This document shows, piece by piece, positions 1-13,399 of a DNA stretch of 64,000 nt. The stretch lies in assembly GCF_016859285.1 (NCBI RefSeq), contig NC_053417.1, positions 11,406,878 through 11,470,877 of the forward strand. Reading direction: 5' to 3'. The position numbers were made by a program, and so were the translations under genes. The notes under the pieces were generated by a model. That model did not search any database. It was not told where the DNA came from and worked only from the letters and a program-made list of their open reading frames with translations. The stretch comes from Xiphias gladius. Taxonomy: Eukaryota > Chordata > Actinopteri > Istiophoriformes > Xiphiidae. Numbering within the stretch: the first letter of the stretch is position 1; the number at the start of each line of letters is the position of its first letter.

Positions 1-3000
1 GAGCAAATACTGTTCTGAGTTTTACACTGGTCTATACAGATGGTTTGGCAGGTTGACAAGACAAACTGGGCTTGGCATCAAACCCCAACCTCTATTTCAT
101 GGTGGCTTAACACTTTCTCTCTCAGTAGATTACACTTGCTGTACCTGACTGATTTACCAATCCAATGACCAATACATTTTGCCAGATATTATTGTGGAGA
201 GGCAAGTCAATCCACAACCTCCTTTATTCGATGCAACTGCAATTCATTTTGAAGGTGTGGCATTAATATCAAGAATGATCTGTTGATTAGAACCATAACT
301 GCTCCATGACTGTGAGTCTGACTCAGAGAGCACAGGCTTCTTAATGTGATATACGTTGTGCGAATGACTGTTTTGAGTATGAGCTTCTCTCTACATGGCC
401 TTTTCCTCCAGGCCCAGACTGAAAGCCACTAACACATAAAGTGCAGAGTGCACAGAAAGCATGCAGAAATCACATTTCTGTCAAGAAACGGGACCAGAGT
501 CTAGGATTTCCGGGATTTCTCTGTAGGCCTCTTTCTCCGCCACATATACACATGCATGGCTGCACACACACAAACCACACACGTGCACATGAACAGATTC
601 AGTCAGCAGAGGGACAGGCCAAGGAATGAAGTTACTCATACTGGTCTATTAACTGTAGTGAGAGATATGTGATGGTGCCTCAGATCAGCTTTCCACTGAC
701 CACAAACCAACAGTGGGGGTAATGAGGATTTTGAAAAGAGACTAATAAGCATCGCTAGCATTTTAAACATCATACCTGAAGGGATTGGAGATACAATCTC
801 CCTATTTGTGTCCATTGAGATGCCAACAAACACTCATTTTTATGAAAAAAAAAAAAAAAAAAAGTTTTGCCATATGCTATGGAAGGACAGAGAAAAACTT
901 CCTTAGGTCTAGTATGATTCCTTTATATTGTTATTTGGACTGCAAAAGCCGTCGCTAGCATATTGGCTACACTTACAATGGTATCATTACTGATCAGCTG
1001 TCAATGGATATGCTATTGTTTTGTCACGTTGTGTTAATCTCATCAGCAAAAACTATGATGAAAAATATTTGTTAACCTATTTTTCACAACAAAAATTAGA
1101 TTAAAACTAAATCAAATGTAACCTTTGAAAACGAGAACTATAGCTGAATGTATTACTTTTCTCAACAAATAAAAACTGAACGATAATGTAAAAGACAAAA
1201 GAACGGAAAAATGCACTAATTACATTTTTAATGCAAAGTCTTGTTCAGTGACCTGCATACTTCTGTGGAATCACAAACTGTATCTTAGCTCCTGGTTGTT
1301 TGGTTAGATATCTCTCTCCGAAGTTGATTTAGCTGCTTGACCTGTTGCACCAAGGTTAATAAGAAACATCTTTAATTCAGTAAAGCTCTGTTTCTGTCAG
1401 TATTGTTATCTGACATTACCAGTTCTCTGAAGATACAGATTTATGTACTGAATTAATCTCCAAGCCATTCCGGGTTTAAGCGGCAAAAAAAACAGCTGAG
1501 ACAAACTATGAAAACATGTAGGTTAGCACGCAGTATGTATTAAAAGGTAAGTTCATGTAACTTTTTCAAGTGCTAGGAATGTGAATGTAACGTTGAAGCT
1601 ACGTTGAGTCGGCTCTCTTTTGTGTTGCTATCGAAAAGAAAGAGTGAGTTCCAGGACTATGTCAATTTTCAACCATCTAAAACTTCCTCAGGCTTTCACT
1701 ATGTGATCTGACCTTCTAGCATCTCCTCTCAAACTAAAGCCAGACAAAGAACAGTGTTTTAGTGAACATGTGAGAGAACCCAGCTTCTGAATGATTGGCT
1801 GATCTGTAGTGGACAGCACAGGTGGCAGGAATGACAGTGAGAGCAGTTCAAACAACCAGAGTTTGGAAAAGACAACTGGATGTACTGAAGAGAATCAATG
1901 TGTTCTATTACTGCAGTGCAGAGTGACATGGACACTGTGTGTGAACAAGTAAAAAGTCTCTTCTCCACTAACCTTGCGATAAATGACAATGACACCTCTA
2001 AGCATGGTAACTGTACACAACAAAGATGAGGATGGCTGTAGCCACAAAATGCTTCGAAGACAGAAAAAATATTACAAATTCAAGACAAAAATGAGACTAA
2101 AACTTCACTGATGGAAACTAGACTTAAATGTCTTAAGTTTTTGTTGACTAAAACTAAAAACTAATACATTTACATCAAAAGAATGATGCAGACAAAATGA
2201 ATACTGCATCACAGTGTGTTTTTTCAGCTAGATTAATTCTTCCCAGATCAAATATATCTTTTCTAGAGGCAGCAGCTGCATACTTAGTAAGAAACTGATA
2301 AAAATAAAGATCTCCCTTGTAGTAAAAGACAGAAACTTAAATAGTGAGTTTCATAGAAGAAATGAGAAAGAGTAAAACAATGAGACGTTCAATGCAGCTT
2401 CATTTTCATGCACACTGTACATCTTCCACAGTTCTATGAATTGATTTAAACCCAGACTGTCTACAGTAATCTTATGCAATGTCTGCTTTGAAAAGCAGGA
2501 ACTGTTTTCTTATTATTTTATGAGCCACATTAGTGTATAACAACAGTATCTCAGATTATGCATTTCATAAACTGGCATAACCAAAATTGGATCTGGCTTC
2601 CAACAAAATTAAAGACTTGGGATATAGAATTATTCTGTAACTGCTACTGGATGAGTGAAGTTCACTCCTATTATCTCTGTGCATATGCCAGTAAGACACA
2701 AAAAATTAAAGTTTTTGCACAATTCTCTGTTGCCTTTTTTTGGGGGGAGAAAAAAAAAAAACCAAAAAACAACTGATCTCATTTCTGTTAAAATGTTCAT
2801 CAGATGAGTTTCTGATTTATTCTTCTTTAGCTATATTTTCAAATAGGCTATATATTTTCAGTTTTAACAACAATGTATGGGTGCAGTGTGTTATTTTAAA
2901 ATTTGTACCACTGATTAGTAAAAAAAATTCAAGAAGGAAAAGGGAAAGATGAAAGGAGTCTAGTCATATTTCAATATGACAATTATCAATATCAACAGCC

Positions 3001-3400
3001 AGACTGAGCAGCAATTACTATATCAGTGTGGCAAATATAATGCCTGCACTTCATACTATGATAAAACAAGTAAGATAGGAACCATTGCTGTCCCTTTACT
3101 TTGTCTCCCTCTTCCACATTCTCCCTTCCCCCTTGTTGATGTATTCATCAAACCTGCCGGGTGTCCAAAGGGGATTCTACCCAAGCACTGCTATGGCTCA
3201 CTTAACCATGAGATTGAGTGGAGTATGCATACACACAGAAAGAACTATTTTGATTACTTATTACTTAACCTGTAATGTATTCTGCCCCTTTTTTTGGTCT
3301 GCATGTCCTGCTTCCCTCCATTCCTCTCCTCCACCCCCCCCCCTAAATAAATGGAAAAATATTCACTGCCCTGGGCTACCGCTGAACTTCTCACTCTCTG
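1..3400. other. Gene-free AT-rich stretch
   Basis: No open frame here has codon structure, splice sites or a recognisable domain. The content is unique AT-rich sequence with a poly(A) run near 845-862, a G run followed by A's near 2741-2762 and a C run near 3334-3344. The frames that exist are short, often lack an ATG, and overlap low-complexity sequence. A purine-rich, GC-richer block at about 3400-3560 follows, and may be regulatory. I infer intergenic DNA. Confidence 0.6.
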
Positions 3401-3669
3401 CATCCAATTTGAAGCGGAGCCGCTGTGATGTCACCGGAGCGTCCAAACAGAGGAAAGAGGAGAGGGAAGGAAGCCGGGAAGGAGGGATAAAGAGAGAAGA
3501 GCTGGCAACCTTCAGACCTCCGAGGTCACGCTTCTTAACCCCACTGCTAAAAATCCAATAACACTTTATGAATGTTTTAGTTAGAAGTCATTAATGCAGC
3601 CGAGCATCTGTTTCGAAAAGAATACAAATGAGGTGCTGTCCTGCTCTGCACTTTCCCAGCTTCTCTCTG

Positions 3670-3722
3670 TCACACACACACACAGACACACACACAGACA
3701 CACACAGACACACATGCACACA
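3670..3722. repeat. Interrupted (CA)n microsatellite
   Basis: A run of CA dinucleotides is interrupted by periodic GA steps, giving ACACAG-type units. Short frames across it on both strands are simple repeats read as His/Thr or Val/Cys and are not genes. Confidence 0.9.
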
Positions 3723-4008
3723 GCCTCTGGGCACAACATCCTGATGTTCAGGGAACAAGTGGCCCCTTGGACCTGGACTCCATAGTCCACAGCCAGAACC
3801 ATCTCTTTGGATTTGACTGGCCGCGTATTTAAAATCACTAGTCAAAAGTTAACATCTGGCCATTCAAAGCTATGCAGAAACTCTGTTACAAAGCAACTCG
3901 CTGGCTTCCATCACCTCTTACTGAAGTTGTAGCTCAAGAACAAAGGGTCTGTTAAACTGTAGATGTTAAAATGACAGAGTTTGCCATTGTATATACAGTA
4001 AATATATG

Positions 4009-4040
4009 AGACAGACAGACACACAGATAGACAGATAGAC

Positions 4041-4079
<39 letters not shown>

Positions 4080-4086
4080 CAGACAG
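4009..4086. repeat. (GATA)n microsatellite with GACA flanks
   Basis: About ten GATA units are flanked on both sides by imperfect GACA units. The reverse strand reads as Ile/Tyr/Leu/Ser repeats in every frame, which creates spurious short ORFs. Confidence 0.93.
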
Positions 4087-4439
4087 AGTATGTACCATTA
4101 TATGTACCAAGTGTGAGCTTGACCTCAATGTCAAGTCCAACTAATATATTCTTTGGTGTAATCATCCCAGAGGTACAAGTGGCACAGGCTTCTAGCAGTT
4201 GTCTCAGTGCTGCGAACCTCAGAGTGGATTAAGTAGTAGACTTATATTTCCAGATAGAACAGTCTCTCAAGCATGATTCAATAACAGACGGTCCCCAATA
4301 CACTCTGCAAGTTACATGCTAAATCCAATTGGTAGAACTAAATTCAATTCTACACTATAAGAAAGCCTGCATTAACTTAAGGAGCAGGTGTTTGTGTGCC
4401 TGCGTGTGTATTGTGCACGAGTGTCTCTGCAGCACAAAA

Positions 4440-5230
4440 GTGAGTAGGAAGGCTCACCAGTTTAATTAAGCCAACAGGGTTGTGTACCCTCCTATTTACC
4501 CGTGTGGGAGCTCGTGGTCACAGGAGAAAAGGCCACAGGGAAGAAGGGAATAGAAGTGTCGCAGCAGCCATGATGATGATGGAGTGTCTACAAATATGAC
4601 TCCAAACAGGGTCATTTTGATTTAGCAGCAATACGCAAAGGCTGGCCCGTTAACTCTTGACCTTTAGAGTGTGACCTGTGGGGGAGGGGTCTATCTGCCA
4701 GCAGAGGACAGAAAGAAAGGGAGAAAGAGAAAGAAGGGGCTGTGCAGTGTCAGGCCCATTATGACCTGCTAAAAACTCAGGCCGCTCTCCGGCGAGGAGC
4801 CATCCATCATCGGGGCCTCTCTAATCAGCATGTTTGTCACTGTAACTAAACAGTGGGCTGAGCCACATCGCCATGCTATTGGTCCTGACAAGGAGAAATA
4901 AATCTGCTGCCAGCCAATGGGCTGCAGGCAGCCGAGCGTGACAGGAAAGGTGACAGACTCTTGAGGTCTCAACTAGTGCGAGATTAAAGGGAACTAGGCC
5001 AGACTCAGGGGCGGAGGAAACATTTGAACAGTTTTACTGGTCTTTAGGCAGCAGTCGAGGCCGGGGCTGCAGTGGCGTGGGTGTTGAAAGTGAGAATGCT
5101 TTTGTCCCCCTCTAGCCCAAGACAGGTCCATTTGTTCAGTTAGGAGGAACTCTGTTTCCCTTTGTAAAAGGTAACAGATAGGTGTTCTGTTCTCTTTCCC
5201 CATGACATCTCAGGAGTAAAAATCCTTTCT
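4440..5230. promoter_or_regulatory. Candidate conserved non-coding block
   Basis: Unique, GC-richer sequence stands out from the AT-rich surroundings. It is free of simple repeats and contains TTTAATTAAG and CTCTAATCAG homeodomain-type cores, ATTGG boxes and TGACCT-type half sites near 4670. No open frame has coding character. I infer a possible enhancer from composition and motif density only; an alignment of several fish genomes is needed to confirm it. Confidence 0.3.
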
Positions 5231-8200
5231 GTGGTGTTCAAACAAGATTAATCCTGGCACTGTATTCAGGGCAAAATGCTTCTCTGAAAAACAATGTTTG
5301 GATTATAGTTCAGTGAATATGATATTACTACAAAGTCAAAATCATCACATCTTCACCTCCAGAATCTTTTCAACAACTGCTCATCTTGTGAAAATGTGTT
5401 ATTATATGATGAATAAAATGTATAATTATATTTATAAGTATATTTATAAATATTGGATCAGATTTGGCAAAAATGTTTGTCCTTTACATGTTTTGGAGAA
5501 AAATGTCATTGTGCATAGGCAATCCAGTCTGTTGAGCCCACTTACTGTTGTTTTGTTTGGTTTTGTCTGGCCCCTTGCTTACATCTCAGCAGGCGGGCTG
5601 TACACAGAAGCTGAAAAAGCTGCACTTATTTGAACACTTGGAGCAGGGACCTTTTTTCCACTCATAACAGCTAACAGTACAAAAAGGGGGGAAACTAAAT
5701 TTTCCTGACAATGCAGTGTCGCTTACTACCAGCAGCTTGAAAAACAAATTCTGGGAAATCATAACTGGCACTGTTATTTTGAAGGTTTGATGGCTGATGG
5801 TTGTGCTATACTGTACTCTATGGGTCCAAGATTCTTCCCAAACACACATTTTATTTTTAGCCTTCTGCTTACAGGCTAAGAACAATAATGCACACAGCCT
5901 TTTAGTGTGCAGGGTTTCTACTCCCAAAATACTACTTGGAGAAGGCTTACAATTCAAGTTTCTGAAACATAAATGCTTGGCAATAGGGAACTATAGGTGC
6001 TTGTGTGCTGTGAATGCATAGTGTGGTAAATATAATTTGAAGGGTAGTGGTTTATAAAAAAAAAATAAAAATAAAAATAAACTACTTAAAAAAAACCTAA
6101 ACTCCAAGAGCTGAGCCCTAGTCCAAGGTCTTAATGATGACATACATTATTTAAAGAGAAAAAAAACTATAAATGTGAAGAACAGAACACAGAAACTGTC
6201 TACTGATCTTAAAATATATATGATTTGATTCACATATAATGATTTATATGCAAAGGATTTATGTTTTAAGAAAGGAAAGACAAATGATTGAGTAACCTAA
6301 TCATATCCCCTTTGATACTAACTTTTTATTAATCACCATAGACCTAAATATTTTAACCTGAAAAGGGTTTGGCCAATCTTGATAAATGTATGGAATTTTT
6401 TTCCGTTGTTGTTCAACATTTGTGCAACATGCTGAAGTGTGTAGGAGCAGGACCAAGAGGAAAATCCAGGGGTAATATGTTTTACGTATCCTCTTTGTGC
6501 AAGCTTTACAAGGCATACTGTACCTTGTACTCTTATCAGGTATACAGTGACTGATTCTCATAGTGGAAGAAAATATTCAAAGTCCAATCCATAATGTTTT
6601 TGTGTCAGCAGATAATATTAAATAAGAACTGTGTTCTTTTTTAATAGCGCTGGTAGTAACCCTAGATCGCATTTCACACCCCATGGGTAACTGTGGTGGT
6701 GGCGGTGGCGGCGGGTTGCAGAAAGGGGGAGAACATGCATATACTCATTTCTGCAAAGTAAAATGACTCTATATCAAATCAAGCATTTCCATATGTGGAC
6801 TGTTGCTGCTGTTGTGGGTCTGGAAGTATATGGGCAGGGCAACAGACCAAAAGATGGGCTGTGCTTTTCAGCTTAGTGAGCGACAGGGGCATTCTGTGAT
6901 CTCTGGAGCCTCCTACTGAGAGAACTGAGGAACTGTCTCTCATCCCATACTGGGCTGTCCCTATACAAGTGTGTGTCAGATATCAGGCAATAATCCATCT
7001 CTGGTCCTCTAGTCTACAGGTCCAAGACTTGATGAATATGGACCAATACTGAAACACTATTAATGTATCATCAGCTACATGAAAATACAGTTATATTATT
7101 ACTTTTTCCCCAAATCCCCTGGCCTGTAGAGCAGCTGTTAATCAGGCAGTAAAACTAAGCTTGTGCAGACCCAAAAATGGAGGGGGACATGGGTGCATGG
7201 GTATGGAAGACAGACTTACTTTGAAAAGTTAATAACTTCTACTTTACCATTAGACGTGGGAATTTGGGCCATAAATCTCAAGGGCACTCTAGACTTGTCT
7301 GGAGGCCAGCAAAGATAATTGGGCGGTGTTTCGCAGTGTTGGCCTTTCTACTGTAAAAGGATGTGTTTCATGTATTAGAGAGCCACATGTTGTCAGGCAG
7401 TGCAGATTCGCGGCAAAGGTCAGCATGACCCTATTGACTCTCATCACAAGTTGTCTGCATGGGGCAGGGAAAAAAAACACATCCCGGAGAACATCTGTGT
7501 AGCCACATATTTTCCAAGATGGTACATTTTTTTTCTCTTCGTGGCAGACATTACGGCCTCCTCCTCCCATCTAAAAGAAATTAAATTAGCCACTTTGCCG
7601 CAGTGTGGGTCAGTGGCTCAGGCAGTGGCCTTTTACTGGAAGCTCCCCTTTGCCAAGCTTGTCTCTACAGACATAAATTAGCCCAGGAGTGCTGGGCTAA
7701 AAAATGTCAGGGGCTAAACGAAGATTGAGTGATGAGGTCGAACAGGGGAGACCGAGGACCAGGAAGACTGGTGGAATGGAGAAACTCTTGTCCTTCACCC
7801 CTCTCTCACTGACCCCCGACCCCCCCCCAAAAAAATAAAGGAGGAGGGGACCAGTTCTCCAGTACATGAGTTGGCACAAGTTAGAGCTCAGGAAGTCCAG
7901 GAGACGCCTCTGCCTGCCTTGAGAGTGAAACCTAAAACCAGTGACATAGCCAATACATGTCATATTCTCTCAGTCAAGAATGGTTTATTTTCGAAGGAAT
8001 ACCAACCTAAAACCTGTTCATCATAATTATCCTGATTTGTTTGAAAAACCAAGGTGGATAGGTCTGGCCCAAGTGCCAACAAGAGACCACTGTTATGTTT
8101 GGTTGTTAAAAAAATATATGCTTTTCAGCAAGATAATTTTTCACATTTCCAAAACAATGACAAAATGTCTTGTTCTGCAGTGGAGGCAGTAAATAACTTC

Positions 8201-9540
8201 TTAGTAGTTGTCATTTTTTAGTCAGCATATGTTAAAAAAGAAATACAGACTAATGGGGCATCAACATGCATGCAACATGCATGTAAAGTCAGCAAGAGTC
8301 ACATACATTCAGTCGGAGAGCCTACGGGTGCTTGGAGGTACTCCAGGTGCTGCTCTCCATCTAAATAACCCCAGTCACTGAAAAAGGCCAGGGAGAGTCT
8401 GATCCAACTGCTCCCTGCTTTTGGCGGAATCTCCCTCCAGGTCTCAAGGAGATGCTTTTATGTAAAGGAACAACAAGAATTACTGGACATTCTCCGTGAG
8501 CTGTGTTGAAACAGATTGTAGGAAACATATATAAACGAATGCAACTAAAGGGCTTAAATTGTTTAGAAAATCTGATTCTTCTCATTTTCAATAACAAACA
8601 CAAGTAATGGACATATGTTATCTATGTCACGGCAGAAACTTTGCATGCTTTTTCTGTTAATTAGTAGAGTGTAATTACAAGTAATATCTATATGACAGCA
8701 AGACATTGTTATTACGCTGTGCAATTTTATGTTAGTCATTATGATGGTTCAGGTTCAAAAGTTCAGAGGAGTGTACTGTGTATCTTCTTCTTTTTCTTTT
8801 GATTAAATACTTTTTTTTTTTTTTTTTTTTTTAAATCAAATAATTGCATTTTGGCATTTCTACTGCCACAAGTTAAAAGAAAATTTGTGGACAATAGATT
8901 TCAAAACGGCAAGGCACACATGAGATCGGACAAAATCTCTAGTTTCACACATTCAACATATTTCGGGTTTAAAATAAATACGAATAATTATAATATTACT
9001 AACACTGTCTTTTTTGAACATTTATTAGTTGATGCTAAACTGCTTATGCTTGAACTGTTTGGGTGCGGTCACTTTCGGTTTCACTTCCACATGATTTAAG
9101 TTACATTAAGTGGAATAAACTAGGGGTTTGTTTTCATTCTGTCTGATCATGTGACCACTTATGTAGCTTAGACTCTTGAGGTTTCCCTAGCAATCATCAT
9201 CACTAAGGTGATGATTAAAATGCTATCATAATCGATAAAAATTATGGATAGGTATAAAGAGAGTGAGGATATTTGTTTAAATAAAAAATAAATAAATACA
9301 TTTTATATGTCATGCAACATACAGCTCTCAGTGTGGATCCTGATGTTTAAACTACGAAAAATCACATTTACCTGCCATGCACCTTAGACTGCTGTTGGGT
9401 TGACAGGACATCACAAAGTCAGTATTAAAATCAAAGAATCAATATTAAACAACAATAAAACAAGTACGAAGAAAGTGTCAAAATGATGAAAGTCCTAGCC
9501 TATAATTGTTCACAGTCAGTGAAAAAATTATGTCTGTGCC
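5230..9540. other. Gene-free stretch
   Basis: Unique AT-rich sequence with no supported exon. It contains A-rich runs near 6055-6095, a GGT/GGC triplet patch near 6692-6716, a C/A run near 7818-7835 and a poly(T) tract at about 8811-8832. The block at 7380-7690 is somewhat GC-richer and could be another non-coding element. The frames are short and do not connect through splice sites. Confidence 0.55.
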
Positions 9541-9900
9541 TTTAAAAGTTCTCGTTCCACTATTAACACCAAGTTGGCGAGGCTTGGTGTGGAATGGGTG
9601 GGTGCTGGAGGGGCTCCGCTCCTCTGTTTAAAAAAACCCTGAGGTATTAGGGTGGACTAATCTTTAAAAGGTTAATTTATTCATAGAGATTTTGACAGAG
9701 ATGTATGGCCGAATCAACATCTCAGGCACCTCTTCCCAGAGGGAGACGACTTGTGCAAAGAACAGAGAGGGAGAAAGGGAGCTGAGGGAGGAGGAGGTGG
9801 GGGAGTTCGGCAGCAAGATGGAGTGCAGACGAGAGACAGAGTGGGGAGTCAACATGCTATAAACACAAACACATAATTACCTCATAGAGCCTGACAATGA
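9540..9900. promoter_or_regulatory. Candidate conserved non-coding block
   Basis: A compact non-repetitive block contains TTTAAAAG, TTAATTTATTCATA and a purine-rich GAGGGAGAAAGGGAGC segment. The minus frame at 9664-9855 is just its Ser/Leu-rich shadow. I infer a possible regulatory element from composition alone. Confidence 0.25.
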
Positions 9901-12900
9901 CTCTGGCCTTTAACCCTGTACACTTAGAGCTCTCCAGTCTGTCATTTTAGCTCAAGAAGGGAAATATAAACTCAGTGTAATTTATACTCTGCACATAATG
10001 ATTAAATAATAAAAACCGACCACATATGTTTGAATCGTGTTAGAATTTGGTTCTTTGCAGATTGTTTTTTCAATTTTTGCTATTAGCACCTTAATATTTA
10101 CAGAACAAAATAACACACAAGGATTTAGCTGAGGCTGTACCCAATTCAGATTTTCCCATTTATGATTTACAAAGACTGAACTATTTGTAATCAGTTTGTG
10201 TGTGAAGGGGGAGGGTAGTTGGATGACCAATACTGACTGTTTTTTTACTCTTTTTTTCCATGCAAGGCACAGGCTTTCATTCAAATTACTGTTATTTTAA
10301 TCGATTAGTTTTTGTGGTAAATCTTTTGTGGTTCTACCGTAGAGGCAATTGTGTCTATCAGACTATAAACAAGAAGGCATCCGTAATTAAAAATACTACA
10401 AACCAATCAGATGGGGCTGCTGTCATGCCACTGTGAAACTATAAATGACCAAGAATCTGGTCAAAAGTACAAGTGGAAGCCAGCAGCGCTCTGGCCCTGC
10501 AACAAAACAGTGAAGCAATTTATCATCGTTATTCCAATGAAACAACAATGAATGATTAGCTGCTGTGCTGTTGTAAAAGTTCTTAGCTATATGAGATGAA
10601 GTGTGAAGACCCGGAGTTTTTTCGTGAAAACCAACTGTAAAAATCCACCACTGCAACAACAAGTGCAGTGGAAAAATCATATGACATGGTTATGAAGAAC
10701 AGGAGCATGACTGAGGAAATTGAAACACGCACACTTGCTCTCGTATTGTTTACCTTGTGGCTTCACTAATGGCAAAACAACCTGCCATGCCTGTACGTAT
10801 AAATATGCTGCAATCGTTGATGCGGTTATATTGCTTAATTGATGGTAAAGATTCAGCTATTTGAGGTCTATTATATAAGTTGTTTAGTCATTGCATGCCT
10901 TCTACACATGCACACAAAATAAGCACCATGGATAGGGCCCACCAAGGCTTGAAACTGATTCTACAATTATTCAGTCATGTGCTTGGCCATGTCTGAGTAA
11001 TGAAAGGTAAAAAGTCTGGGAGTTACTTAAAAGATTGTCTTTATCCTTGTTTTTTGTTTAGTAATACAATAGGTAATTAGCTTTAATAAGTAACATGTTA
11101 AGGACTTGCTGTGTTTTTTTATGTCAGGCAAAATAGATAAGTGGGGTGTGTTTTCAGACAAGAACATACTTGTAAAACTTTGAGATTCAGATTTTCATTA
11201 TTGTGTGATAAATGATAGAGTGAATTTTAAAAAATGCCCATTTAACGATTTGAGTTGAAAACAGGTGATTTGAATTAGGGTTCTGAGACAGATTATGATC
11301 AAATTTAATTGGGCAGCCTTTACCTCAAGTTTTAAAAATCATCCGAATATCTGTTTAAGAACAAAAACAGCTAGCTCTATATTTAATAACTCAAAAAAAA
11401 ATAAAGCGGCAGTCACTAACATCTTTTAAAGCTGCAACTTCATTTAATATTGGTAGTTAAATATCCAAGCCTCTTAGCATAGCAACACTTCGTCAGGCAT
11501 AGTGAGAGTTTATGACCTTTGGAAAATTATACACAAATGCCCATAGGAGTCAGCCTTTAAAGTAGACAGAAGCAGACTGCACGCAATGAAACTGCATGCA
11601 TATACTGTAAACCCTTCAGTTTGAGTTAAATGATGCTGAAAGCATAACATAGAGATTTTGGACTGTCAGTCTTTTACGGTGAAGGGTTTTCTCTAAAACA
11701 TTTAGAGACTGTGAAAACAAACAGAAATTTCTAAACAATCAAGGCTTTTGCATGGCTGTGCCAACAAAAACCTAAACACAGGAGGGGCTGATGTGGCATT
11801 TCATACAAAAGTCCCGCACTCTGGATCGGCAAGACCAGGAATGAAGTGATGCCTTGTAAGACTCCATTCACAACATCTGTGGGGGTTTCAGACTCATCAA
11901 CTAAAATAAGAGTGCTTGTATTATCTGATTTCTAATGTATTTCAGCTCAATGTATGTACATAGCTATATTTCTAACAAAATTTTGCAACATTAACTATGT
12001 ATTTTATTAGCCAGTCCTGTAAGGCAATTTCACAAGAGAACCCAGAAAATCAAAACCCCTCTGCCCCATCAGACATTAAAACACCTGATGTATTTCTGCA
12101 AGTCCTTCACCACTCATTGAGACAACTTAATTTTTACTGTGAGGGGGTTTTCTTCAAAGTGGCCACGCATCACTGCACACGCTCACATTTTAGCTTTCCT
12201 GTTCTCCTCTTGAATTATCTTGTGTTGTGACCTGCTGAATTGTTCCAACTGCCTTAAATATTTCATGTTTCAGACAGGTATCATAACTAATTTCTTTCAC
12301 ATTTTCCATGTGTGACCTTTTTAATTTGACCTTCTCAATTTGGTAATACATTGTGAAACTATCTAAATACAAAAAAAATGGCATGTGTTCAATTTGTAAG
12401 ACAGTCAGTAGGGGAACTGGGCATACCACAGACAGACAAGGCACGTACATTTGTATTGTTCACAATCCATCAATACCGATGCGCAACAGCTATGGTGACA
12501 CAGTTTCAGGTCATCAGGCAAACACATTATGTCTGCAAAACACACTGGGGTTAACCTCTGTGTGTACATTGTTCAGCATTTCCAATGGTTGTCACATACA
12601 CGAGTGCCATGACTGAAAAGTTGAAGTTCCCTAAATGAGTTAAATCTATACTGTTCAAATTGTTTAGACTGGAAGGGACGTGATGAGACGGGCATGGAAA
12701 ACCTGATCCATTATGAATGCACCATCTCTGATTATGACTGATGTCACTATGAGACCAGCCTTCATATCTGTAAAAAGCTTTTACAATTTAGCATGCCATT
12801 TCCTCATGCTTTATACTAGTCTCATCTAATTGATTTTTAAAAATCACACAACAAAGTGAAACAGAAATGCTAATGAAAATAAATGAAAATACTAAGATTT

Positions 12901-13000
12901 AAAAAAATTGTAACAGCTATGAATATGAGGTCAATTATCTTTTTGTGTGTCTTCAGTGAAACAAATGCATGTTTCACTTCTCTGCCCCCTATGGCAACAG
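9900..13000. other. Gene-free stretch
   Basis: AT-rich unique sequence without a recognisable exon, transposon end or RNA gene. Frames at 9982-10284, 11997-12230 and 12353-12616 lack domains and codon bias and do not link through splice sites. Confidence 0.5.
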
Positions 13001-13009
13001 TACCCGGGA

Positions 13010-13145
13010 GCGTACAGAAGCGGGTTTGTGGCCAAAAGGCTGTTGATTTGCCCTTGAGCAAGCCACTGAACCCACTACTAATCCAGTCAAGCTATGCTCA
13101 GCAGCCACAACAGAATAGGACAGCGGTTGTCGTGGTAAACTCCCA
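13010..13145 (+). repeat. Probable tRNA-derived SINE fragment
   Basis: The segment has the layout of the tRNA-related part of common teleost SINEs: a phrase like GTGGCCAAAAGGCTGTTG, then CCCTTGAGCAAGCCACTGAA, then ACCCACTACT. Intact A and B boxes are not clear, so this is a degraded fragment. The family call is from memory of fish repeats, not from a search. Confidence 0.4.
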
Positions 13146-13399
13146 AGTCAGAATGTACATTTGAAGGCGGGGCATCACTGCAAACAGAATGCTAGCGTAG
13201 CCAACTTCCCCTTGATGAACGAAGGTTAAAACAGAAAAAAAAGAGCACATAAGCTGGTAGTGATGCTATCATTAAATGTTAACCCTTGTGACATGGATCT
13301 GCTGTACTGTGACACACAGACATGACCCGGACACCCCAGACTTTGGCAAAAACATGCAGGAAAAGGAGTAGGTGGGAACATAACCCTAACTTCTATTTC

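Noticed and set aside
3085-3561. 158-codon open frame
   Set aside because: It starts at TTG, runs through a C run and a purine-rich block, and has no domain or splice context.
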